From NCBI GenBank assembly GCA_025963815.1, contig JAOQAA010000044.1:1-5869 (forward strand): a stretch of DNA of 5,869 bases, given 5' to 3'. Position 1 is the stretch's first letter. Every line of letters begins with the position of its first letter. The notes under the pieces were generated by a model, which did not search any database, was not told where the DNA came from, and worked only from the letters and a program-made list of their open reading frames with translations. The position numbers and the translations under genes are program-made. Positions 1 to 5,634 of this stretch are shown here, one piece after another. This DNA comes from Capsulimonas sp. (GTDB lineage Bacteria; Armatimonadota; Armatimonadia; Armatimonadales; Capsulimonadaceae).

Positions 1-583
1 CGGGCATGTGCAGGCTCTGGTGGTTTTCCCACTGGCCGTTGATCTCCTCGGCGACATCGATCTCGCCGCAGGTGGGCCAGCCGACCGAGCCGATGTTATT
101 CCCCAGGAACCAGAACGCCGGCCAGTAGCCCTTGCCGCCGTTCGGGAACTTACAGCGCGCTTCGTAGTAGCCATACGGTCCCATGGAGACTTTGCCGGCG
201 GTCTTCAGACGCGCTGAGTACCAGGTTCCCCCGGAGTTCGTCGCCTTGATCTGCATCACCGAGCTGTCCGTGCCGGAGCCGTCGAAGACCTCATGTGCGT
301 TGTCCGCGTTGCTGGTGTAGTTTTGCAGTTCGTTGTTGCCCCAGCCGCCGCCGCCGGTATCGTAGTTCCAGTAGACGCCGGCGGGAGTCGCCCCGAGCCG
401 CGCATCGGAGAACTCGTCGGCCCAGACCAGGCCCATGCCGCCGGGCGCCTGCGCGTGAGAGGTTTGCCCCATCCCGAGCAGCGCCAGTGCGGACGCAGCC
501 AGCGCCGCCGTCCGCGCGATGCGATGACTTCGCCGCTTCCGAAGAATGGTATTGCTTCTATTGCAATCTAACTGAGTGTTCAT
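1..583 (-). CDS. Secreted GH16 family endo-beta-glucanase (laminarinase-like), 3' end beyond window
   Basis: Glycoside hydrolase family 16 enzyme, most likely an endo-1,3(4)-beta-glucanase acting outside the cytoplasm on laminarin-like glucans. 194 residues are visible. Residues 1-46 form a signal peptide: a basic stretch RKRR at 15-18, a hydrophobic Ala/Leu core at about 26-38, and an A-Q-A cleavage site ending at 46. The mature part opens with GLVWADEFSD, then GGGGWGNNELQNYT (77-90) and GYYEARCKFPNGGKGYWPAF (138-157), all typical of bacterial laminarinases. The catalytic motif GEIDVAEE places nucleophile E174, D176 and acid/base E179 as in the family signature E-x-D-x-x-E. The downstream half of the jelly roll lies off the window. 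The start at 583 follows AAGGAG (600-595) by 11 nt. An in-frame ATG at 592 sits too close to that site. Substrate specificity within GH16 cannot be decided from this part. Confidence 0.93.
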   Translation of the reverse strand, partial: MNTQLDCNRSNTILRKRRSHRIARTAALAASALALLGMGQTSHAQAPGGMGLVWADEFSDARLGATPAGVYWNYDTGGGGWGNNELQNYTSNADNAHEVFDGSGTDSSVMQIKATNSGGTWYSARLKTAGKVSMGPYGYYEARCKFPNGGKGYWPAFWFLGNNIGSVGWPTCGEIDVAEEINGQWENHQSLHMP

Positions 584-736
584 GCCCTGCATATCTCCTT
601 TTCTCTCCGTCGCCGAAAAATGAGACTGCGCCCTCCATGGACGCGGATCCGTCTAAAGACGCCACTGAATGGCAAATATCACCAAAACCAACAAATCCAA
701 ACGAAAGCCACACAAACAAACTCTTTAGCTCGGACC
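584..736 (-). other. Predicted 5' leader of the GH16 transcript
   Basis: About 150 nt separate the predicted transcription start (near 736) from the GH16 start codon, long for a simple leader. It has no supported gene. It contains small overlapping dyads: CGTCT-AA-AGACG at 650-661, CGGATCCG at 644-651, and a GACG/CGTC pair at 640-643 and 650-653. The only clear translation signal is AAGGAG at 600-595. I recognise no known riboswitch or T-box. The dyads could be regulatory or chance; the leader call depends on the promoter assignment. Confidence 0.35.
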
Positions 737-743
737 GTTCCGA
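730..743. promoter_or_regulatory. Operator-like imperfect palindrome at the GH16 transcription start
   Basis: TCGGACCGTTCCGA pairs at 6 of 7 positions around a central C-G step. It overlaps the last base of the -10 box and covers the predicted start site, where a bound repressor would block initiation. A central CpG in a short palindrome is typical of LacI-family operators, which often control glycan-utilisation genes. No regulator gene is visible in the window, so the family assignment is inference. Confidence 0.35.
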
Positions 744-771
744 TTATATCAAAGAACCCCCATTGTGTCAA
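743..771 (-). promoter_or_regulatory. Consensus sigma-70 promoter driving GH16
   Basis: Read on the minus strand: TTGACA (771-766), a 17-nt spacer, then TATAAT (748-743), preceded by TGA, giving an extended -10 element (TGnTATAAT). Both hexamers and the spacing match the bacterial housekeeping consensus exactly. The surrounding DNA (about 660-830) is AT-rich, as expected for a promoter region. Predicted start near 736. The only downstream minus-strand gene is GH16. Confidence 0.8.
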
Positions 772-861
772 GATCATACGTATACGCAAAATCCATAGAA
801 AAACCTAATAAAATCCAAGCAAGGAATGTGACTAAGAATTGTCAATCGCCATCGCCTCATT

Positions 862-883
862 CCTACAGCTGGAAGGCTGTAGG
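862..883. repeat. Left hairpin of the inverted-repeat element
   Basis: Perfect 8-bp stem: CCTACAGC (862-869), loop TGGAAG (870-875), GCTGTAGG (876-883). It has no U-tract on either side, so it does not look like an intrinsic terminator. Its counterpart is the hairpin at 980-1001, which lies in the opposite orientation. Confidence 0.8.
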
Positions 884-922
884 CTAGGCTGGGGCGAAGT
901 CAGCTCAAGCAGACTCTTGGTT

Positions 923-949
923 TATGCTGACGCGCTCTGAAGTCCTCAA
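923..949 (+). repeat. Degenerate third copy of the arm sub-unit in the element's centre
   Basis: TATGCTGACGC (923-933) matches the right-arm block TATGCTGAGGC (978-968 on the minus strand) at 10 of 11 bases. It is followed after five bases by GAAGTC (939-944) and CTCAA (945-949). The left arm has the same order: TAGGCTGGGGC (885-895), GAAGTC (896-901), AG, CTCAA (904-908). This copy lacks its own hairpin and runs in the same direction as the left arm. Confidence 0.45.
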
Positions 950-979
950 CCTGCTTGAGCTGGTTTTGCCTCAGCATAG

Positions 980-1001
980 CCCACAAACTTCCATTTGTGG
1001 G
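980..1001. repeat. Right hairpin of the inverted-repeat element
   Basis: Perfect 8-bp stem: CCCACAAA (980-987), loop CTTCCA (988-993), TTTGTGGG (994-1001). The loop is the exact reverse complement of the left loop TGGAAG. Read on the minus strand, the stem differs from the left stem at three base pairs, each change compensated on the other side. No T-run follows on either strand. Confidence 0.8.
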
Positions 1002-1124
1002 GCAAGAAGTTGTGCGTTTGACAATGATCAGTCACGCCCCCAAATGAGATCAACACTTGTTGTTCCCGGCGTATCAAAATCGGGACCTTGCTGCATACGG
1101 CCTAGAAGATCCGTCTGCTCGCCA

Positions 1125-1133
1125 TGCTATAAT
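1125..1133 (+). promoter_or_regulatory. Extended -10 promoter for the SUKH gene
   Basis: TGC-TATAAT at 1125-1133 is a perfect extended -10 element (TGnTATAAT). No good -35 hexamer lies 16-18 nt upstream; extended -10 promoters can work without one. Predicted start near 1140 gives a leader of about 47 nt. The inverted-repeat element ends about 90 bp upstream. Confidence 0.6.
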
Positions 1134-1186
1134 GGGAAGACTTGAATGCGTTCGACGAATAGTCAATTGGTTAAGGATTACCAGCC

Positions 1187-1627
1187 ATGCCCAACATTCC
1201 ACACGAACTTACGGCGCAGTTCCCTAACTTTGCCCGCCTGTTATCGACCGGCCCAATGGCGAAGTACAACGAAGTCAAAGAACCTGCAACGCCGGAGGAA
1301 ATCGAAGAAGTCGAGCAATCGACGGGAGCGGCGTTTCCGGCCTCCTATCAGCTTTTTTTCACCTGCGCCCGCGCGGCCTCGATCGGCGACGGGTTCCGGA
1401 TCGAACTCGGCGCCGCCTTCTTCCATGAGACGCCGCCGAGCGAGGAGATGCTTTGCTTCGCGGACTACTGGCTGAAGGGGGACGGCGACCAAGCGCTGTT
1501 CGATGTCAGCAAAGGGCTCATAGACGGAGAATATCCAGTGTACTACTACAACCATGGCGAACCAAGCGTGCGAAAGCTGGCGGATAGCTTTCACGAGTTT
1601 ATCGAGCGCGTCGTGGCGCATGGTTGA
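1187..1627 (+). CDS. SUKH/SMI1-KNR4 domain protein
   Basis: 146-residue cytoplasmic protein with no signal peptide or membrane segment. It has the layout of the SUKH (SMI1/KNR4) superfamily: an acidic helix ATPEEIEEVEQSTG (34-47), the FPASYQLFF segment (50-58) that matches the usual LP-x-x-Y-x-x-F/L core, a strand region DVSKGLIDGEYPVYYYNHGE (106-125), and the closing amphipathic helix LADSFHEFIERV (131-142). Known members include immunity proteins of polymorphic and contact-dependent toxins, and also non-immunity cytoplasmic proteins. No toxin gene is visible next to it, so the partner is unknown. The start at 1187 is preceded by AAGGA (1173-1177) at 9-nt spacing. It is monocistronic here and converges on the GH-A gene. 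Family assignment is fairly secure; an immunity role is inference. Confidence 0.85.
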   Translation: MPNIPHELTAQFPNFARLLSTGPMAKYNEVKEPATPEEIEEVEQSTGAAFPASYQLFFTCARAASIGDGFRIELGAAFFHETPPSEEMLCFADYWLKGDGDQALFDVSKGLIDGEYPVYYYNHGEPSVRKLADSFHEFIERVVAHG

Positions 1628-1641
1628 TGTAGAAGAATGTA

Positions 1642-1657
1642 AGATAGCCGGCTATCT
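1642..1657. terminator. Perfect 16-bp palindrome between convergent genes, possible weak bidirectional terminator
   Basis: AGATAGCC followed by its exact complement GGCTATCT, lying in the 55-bp gap between the SUKH stop codon and the GH-A stop codon. As RNA it would form a 6-bp stem with a CCGG loop on either strand. The position suits a shared terminator, but neither side has a real T-run (only TTT at 1663-1665 on the plus side), so efficient intrinsic termination is doubtful. It could instead be a protein-binding site. Confidence 0.35.
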
Positions 1658-1682
1658 GCACAGTTTCGCCCCAATTCACTCC

Positions 1683-4397
1683 CTACTCCCCGATCTCATA
1701 CCAAACCGTCTTGTACCGCGCGCCGACGGTGAACGTCAGCGCGCCGTTTTTGTAGGTGGCCGGTACCTTCGCCGTGCGTTTGCCGGTGGGGTCGAGGGCC
1801 CAGACGCGGCGGGCGGCGGCGGGGGTCATGGTGATGGTGGCGGGGACGCCTTCGACGATGGTGGGGCCGTGGCCCCATTGATTGCCGACGCTGGTGCGGT
1901 CGGCATTCCAGCCCATCTCCTGGTTCTCGACTTTGCCGACGAGGGTCAGGAGCAGCTTGCGGGAGGAGCTGACGGGTTTGCCGTCCATGGCGGTGAGGGT
2001 TCCGGCGGCGAAGTTATTGCCGAAGGTCGGGAATTGGAGCGTCACCTGGGACTCGGCCCCAGCGGGCCGCTCGCCATGGATAGAGTTTGTCCAGAAGACG
2101 CTGTTGAGATCGATCGCGTGGCCGCCGTAGTATCCGGCGAACGCCTGCGCGGCGGGGCTGTCGGCGACATACTGAGAGTGAGTCGCCAAGGCGGTGATGA
2201 AGGATGAGCGAACCCAGCGCGCCTTGCCGGCGACGGCAGCGGGTGTGACGGGTTTCTCCCGGCGCACGGCGGCGGCTCCGGGCGCGATGGCTATACGCTC
2301 GTTGAGCGGATATTGTGGACGGAACTTGAGGCTGGGATCGCGCCACACGCTCTCAATGCTCGCGGTATGCAGAAGCCACGCGGGGATGGGGATTGTGGTG
2401 GCCGAGGCCGAAGGGAGAAACGTTCCCGCGCGGAAGATCATCGCGGCGGCGGGCAGGAACGCGGTTTTCGCGGGGTCGGACCCGATGCCGAAGAAGCCGC
2501 CGATCTTGTCGTTCTGGGCGCCAGTCCCGTAGTCGCCGTAGTCGAACAGATAGATCATGTCCCAGTCCTGGGAAGCCGCGAAGGTGGCGAGTTCGGGGAG
2601 CGTCTCGGCCCGAAAGTCATTGGGCGCGGCATGGTTGTATTCGGAGATGGAGTACGGCTTGCCGGCGACACGGTAGCGGGCGAGGCCCAGCAGGGTCCCA
2701 TCCTTGCCGGCGGCGAGGTCGGCGGCCATGGGGATGTTGCCGATGTTCCAATCGACCGAGTCCCACGGCTTATGCGGGAAGCTGGGGTGCTGCCAGTAGG
2801 CGTGGTTGTCCGCGAAATCCATCGCCGCCTCGCGGCCGATACTGGTCAGGCCGCCATATCCCATCTGCGAGCAGATAATATTCGCCTGCACTCCCAGATC
2901 GTTCTTGAGATACGCGCGCATCTCATTGGCGTACGCGCGCTCGGTGTCGGCGAGAAAGGCGATCCAGTCATCGTGCTGCGCTTTCAGGGCGGACGAGGGA
3001 ATAGCGATGTTCTTCGCGGCCAGCGATTCTCCCGGCTGCAAGCCCGCGCCGTCTGCCCCGGGGTGGATTTGCAAACCCGCGATCCAGACCGTCCCCGTCT
3101 GGCCGCCCAGCGTGAAGGCAAGCCGAACATGCTTCGCCACGGCGTCGTGAGCGGTGAACACATAACGGAACGTCTTCCACTCGGTCGTCAGCGCCGCGTT
3201 CACGCCCAGCCCCACATTGCGCCAATCGTCCTGGTTCAGCGACGCCGCCACGGGCACGGTTCGCGCCGTATCGGATTTCGCCCGGAACGTCACGGTATAC
3301 GTTCCGCCGTTAGCCAGATCGAGCCCCGTCACATGCGCCTGGACATGCCAATCGACACCGTCGACCGCGCGCACCTCGGCCTTGATTGCCTGCGCTTCGC
3401 GCGGCGCGGGTCCGTCAAACGTTCCCGGAGGGTTGAACGCGCCTTCGTTCGTAGGGCCGAAATCCGCCTGCGACGTCCCCTGATGTTCGTACGACCATTC
3501 CGAGGCCAGGGTCAGCAGTCCGAAGCCGGCAGGCGTCACGCCCGCAAGCCACGCCGCCTTGAGCTTCTCATCCGTCCCATACTTCTTCGCCAGCCACGCG
3601 TTCCAAAATTCCGCCAGTTCACTTCGAAACGGATCGGGCAGCGTGTCTAAGTCCGCGCCCAGCGTCGCCCACGGATCGCCGACCAGCGAGTTCTCATTGT
3701 TGATCTCGACCACCGCCACCGCCGGATCCTTCACATACGCCAGCTTCGTATACGGGTTCACATGCGTCAGTAAATCGTACGCATACTCCTTCTGCCGCGC
3801 AATCATCGTCCGATCAAACTCATCCACCCGCTTATCAAACCCAAACGCAATCTGCGACACGCTCGCCGGAAACCCGTCCGCCTCCGAGAACTTCCGGCTG
3901 ACATGCAGATTCAAATTCACATACACGCCGTTCTTCTTCAGCTGCGCGATCAGATAATCCAATTTGTCCAGCTGCGACGCGCTAATATGTCGCCGATCTG
4001 TAAATTTGTAATCCCAGATGCTCGACGCCTGCCCCCAGTCGCTGTTGTCCATATGATGGAAGCGAACTAAATTAATCCCCAGCTTCGCCACGCGCCGCGC
4101 CACCTTCTCCGCGTCCTCATGCGACGGAAACGCCCCCTTCGCCACAAAGTTCGTCGCCAAAAACTTAATCCGTTTTCCCGTCTTCAACTCCACAAAATGC
4201 CCGTTCTTCGCCACGATTTTGCCATGCGCCCCCGCCGGCCCATCGTTCAAAAACGAGACATCGGTGACGACGCCATGCGTGGCGTCGTCCCACGGCAGGA
4301 CAAATGGAAACATCGGCGCGGGATCAGCGGCGCGCGCGGGCGCTGCGACGATGGCGGAAAGAGCAGCGAGAGTGAGGAGGACAGCAGACGACTTCAT
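1683..4397 (-). CDS. Secreted clan GH-A (GH5-like) glycoside hydrolase with inserted CBM4/9-like module
   Basis: 904-residue exported enzyme. Signal peptide 1-23: MKSS, a hydrophobic core, and cleavage after A-R-A. A (beta/alpha)8 catalytic domain starts with NGHFVELKTGKRIKFLATNF (65-84), then LGINLVRFHHMDN (106-118) and VYVNLNLHVSR (158-168). VVEINNENSL carries the clan GH-A Asn-Glu pair N234-E235 (probable acid/base). YSISEYNHA carries probable nucleophile E586. Between them, about 315-445, is a beta-rich stretch with the look of a CBM4/9 (CenC-type) module: GGTYTVTFRAKSD, TTEWKTFRYVFTA, VRLAFTLGGQTGTVWIAGLQ. After the barrel, about 665-904, comes a beta-sandwich-like C-terminal region I cannot name. 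The start at 4397 follows AGGAG (4410-4406) by 8 nt; an open frame continues 42 codons upstream but is not protein-like. Substrate is unknown; a GH5-like cellulase, mannanase or other beta-glycanase is possible. Confidence 0.85.
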   Translation of the reverse strand: MKSSAVLLTLAALSAIVAAPARAADPAPMFPFVLPWDDATHGVVTDVSFLNDGPAGAHGKIVAKNGHFVELKTGKRIKFLATNFVAKGAFPSHEDAEKVARRVAKLGINLVRFHHMDNSDWGQASSIWDYKFTDRRHISASQLDKLDYLIAQLKKNGVYVNLNLHVSRKFSEADGFPASVSQIAFGFDKRVDEFDRTMIARQKEYAYDLLTHVNPYTKLAYVKDPAVAVVEINNENSLVGDPWATLGADLDTLPDPFRSELAEFWNAWLAKKYGTDEKLKAAWLAGVTPAGFGLLTLASEWSYEHQGTSQADFGPTNEGAFNPPGTFDGPAPREAQAIKAEVRAVDGVDWHVQAHVTGLDLANGGTYTVTFRAKSDTARTVPVAASLNQDDWRNVGLGVNAALTTEWKTFRYVFTAHDAVAKHVRLAFTLGGQTGTVWIAGLQIHPGADGAGLQPGESLAAKNIAIPSSALKAQHDDWIAFLADTERAYANEMRAYLKNDLGVQANIICSQMGYGGLTSIGREAAMDFADNHAYWQHPSFPHKPWDSVDWNIGNIPMAADLAAGKDGTLLGLARYRVAGKPYSISEYNHAAPNDFRAETLPELATFAASQDWDMIYLFDYGDYGTGAQNDKIGGFFGIGSDPAKTAFLPAAAMIFRAGTFLPSASATTIPIPAWLLHTASIESVWRDPSLKFRPQYPLNERIAIAPGAAAVRREKPVTPAAVAGKARWVRSSFITALATHSQYVADSPAAQAFAGYYGGHAIDLNSVFWTNSIHGERPAGAESQVTLQFPTFGNNFAAGTLTAMDGKPVSSSRKLLLTLVGKVENQEMGWNADRTSVGNQWGHGPTIVEGVPATITMTPAAARRVWALDPTGKRTAKVPATYKNGALTFTVGARYKTVWYEIGE

Positions 4398-4440
4398 AGA
4401 CGATACTCCTGACAAATTATGCCGACAACGCACAAAGGAC

Positions 4441-5634
4441 TTAAGCGGGATTCGGGCGACAGTATTGGATGCTTTCGCGCATGAAGATCGTCGTCGGGTG
4501 ATCCGGCCCCAGCGATCGTTCATAAATTGCGAGCGCGCGTCCCTTCAGCGCCTGAGCCTCCTCATACCGCCGATGACTGGCGCAAAACTCCGCCAGATTG
4601 CTGAGGGCAATGGCGATCTGCGGATCATCGGGGTCGCAAGAGGTCTCATAAATCTCTAATGCGCGCAAGTACATTGCCTCTGCTTCTTCACAGCGGCGCT
4701 GCACATCGTAGAGCACCGCGATTGCATTGAGAATAGTCGCGATATGGGTATGGTTTGGACCAAGAAGCTGTTCCGCCATTGCCAGCGCCCGCAGATAAAG
4801 CGATTCCGATTCTGTGTATTCTTCTTTCAGATAAAGAGTGTGCGCCGTGTCATGCAGCAGCCGCGCCGCATTCAGAAAACTGAACTGGCCTGTGGCGATC
4901 AGCTCAGCGCAATGCAGCGCTTGCGGTAGCAAACGCTCCAGTGTGGCGGGATCCTCATGGCCGGCAGCGAAGGCGGCGTCCGTGGCGAAAATAGCCCGGA
5001 TCATATAGTTGCGGCGTGTTGATTCATCGAAATCGTTTTGGATGATCGAACGGGTGAACAAATCGACATCATAAGTACGCTGTTTGAGATCGCGCCGGAT
5101 TAAAGAATGCCCCGCGAGAAGACCAAGTATCGGCTCCAACGCCGCGCCTTCCGAGAACGCCGCAGCAAAATCGTCGCCGATCTTCGATGCTCCCAGCACT
5201 GCCCACTCTTCCGGGACTCGATTAGGATTGAGGAAAACGAGGACGTGCAGCAAATCGCCCGCAGCTCGGGTATCACGATAAACGGCGTCAAGGCTCAGAG
5301 CCAGCGCGGCGACAATCATCTCCGCACCCTCGTTTCCATAGGCGCCGCGCAGCCCTAAGAGACGCTGACGGTAATCCACAACGAACGAGCGAAACTCAGA
5401 TTGGGTCGTACGGATATACGCCGTCGCCTGTTCGAGCGCTGGCAGCAGCCCTTTCATTTCCTGAGCAAGCTCGGTCGCCGCCGCGCGCTCCGGGCCATCG
5501 GCTTCTCTGCGGTTTGTGCGCTGGAGCAGATAGACGACGGCTTGATCTTGATTGATGTACGACGAACTCTCGGGCATGTCAAAAATTATCTCCTGACACT
5601 GATTATGGGCCAAGACATAAGAATTCGCACACAT
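4441..5634 (-). CDS. NB-ARC/TPR protein lacking the P-loop (truncated STAND-type protein)
   Basis: 397 residues from the ATG at 5634, cytoplasmic. The first 75 residues resemble the end of an NB-ARC module: DQAVVYLLQRT (30-40), then KGLLPALEQATAYI (61-74), where STAND proteins usually have GGLPLALEQAGAYI. A helical winged-helix-like region follows (about 100-205; HSLIRRD at 176-182). C-terminal kinesin-light-chain-type TPRs lie at about 255-295, 298-337 and 340-379, with LGPNH and LGPDH turns. Full-length relatives carry a Walker A/B ATPase upstream; none is present here, and the DNA upstream encodes another TPR protein. The ATG overlaps the upstream stop as TGATG, suggesting translational coupling. 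An internal ATG at 5577 has AGGAG (5594-5590) at a long 12-nt spacing and is the alternative start (378 aa). It could be a decaying remnant or a nucleotide-independent scaffold. The downstream GH-A gene begins 43 bp later. Confidence 0.75.
   Translation of the reverse strand: MCANSYVLAHNQCQEIIFDMPESSSYINQDQAVVYLLQRTNRREADGPERAAATELAQEMKGLLPALEQATAYIRTTQSEFRSFVVDYRQRLLGLRGAYGNEGAEMIVAALALSLDAVYRDTRAAGDLLHVLVFLNPNRVPEEWAVLGASKIGDDFAAAFSEGAALEPILGLLAGHSLIRRDLKQRTYDVDLFTRSIIQNDFDESTRRNYMIRAIFATDAAFAAGHEDPATLERLLPQALHCAELIATGQFSFLNAARLLHDTAHTLYLKEEYTESESLYLRALAMAEQLLGPNHTHIATILNAIAVLYDVQRRCEEAEAMYLRALEIYETSCDPDDPQIAIALSNLAEFCASHRRYEEAQALKGRALAIYERSLGPDHPTTIFMRESIQYCRPNPA

Larger units (their letters stand above)
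828..1035. repeat. 208-bp BIME/MITE-like inverted-repeat element, non-coding
   Basis: Left arm 828-912 and the reverse complement of right arm 951-1035 align without gaps over 85 nt. From the outside in, the shared blocks are GTGACT, ATTGTCAA followed by CGC one base later, an 8-bp hairpin with loop TGGAAG, CTAnGCTGnGGC, and a perfect 12-bp CAGCTCAAGCAG. By hand count 58 of 85 positions match, and 40 of 51 in the inner part (862-912 against 1001-951). The 38-nt centre holds a decayed third copy of one block. No open frame inside looks like a protein and there is no transposase. No target-site duplication is evident at 828/1035. The layout resembles paired REP units (BIMEs) or a small non-autonomous element; I do not recognise a named family. 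It lies between the GH16 and SUKH promoters. Confidence 0.75.

Noticed and set aside
590..592. ATG at 592 as the GH16 start
   Set aside because: It directly abuts AAGGAGAT, leaving no usable spacing; the in-frame ATG at 583 is better placed.
295..798. 167-codon plus-strand open frame opposite the GH16 start and leader
   Set aside because: It is antisense to the GH16 signal peptide and promoter, and its Arg/Ser-rich translation is not protein-like.
862..1001. The two 8-bp hairpins as intrinsic terminators
   Set aside because: Neither has a T-run after the stem on either strand, and no gene ends just upstream of them.
828..1035. Integron attC site or CRISPR repeat as an explanation for the hairpins
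   Set aside because: No paired attC core sites of the expected form are placed at the ends, no integrase or cassette layout is seen, and there are no regularly spaced direct repeats with unique spacers.
924..1145. 73-codon plus-strand open frame inside the inverted-repeat region
   Set aside because: It runs through the right arm and its hairpin, has no ribosome site or domain, and its sequence is explained by the repeat structure.
1554..2207. Plus-strand open frame of 217 codons spanning the end of the SUKH gene and the 3' part of the GH-A gene
   Set aside because: It starts inside the SUKH gene, reads low-complexity Gly/Ala antisense to GH-A, and shows no domain.
2313..3650. Plus-strand open frame of 445 codons lying antisense within the GH-A gene
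   Set aside because: It is the complement of a well-supported catalytic gene, its translation is rich in Arg/Gly/His with no recognisable domain, and it has no convincing ribosome site. GC-rich wobble positions commonly leave such frames open.
4416..4421. CATAAT on the minus strand as a -10 box for the GH-A gene
   Set aside because: Transcription would start near 4409 and cut into the AGGAG ribosome site at 4410-4406; no good -35 is present either. Co-transcription with the TPR gene or an unseen promoter further upstream is more likely.
4398..4523. 42-codon N-terminal extension of the GH-A reading frame
   Set aside because: It overlaps the end of the TPR gene, is Arg-rich and unlike a signal peptide, while the internal Met at 4397 starts a good signal peptide and has AGGAG at 8-nt spacing.
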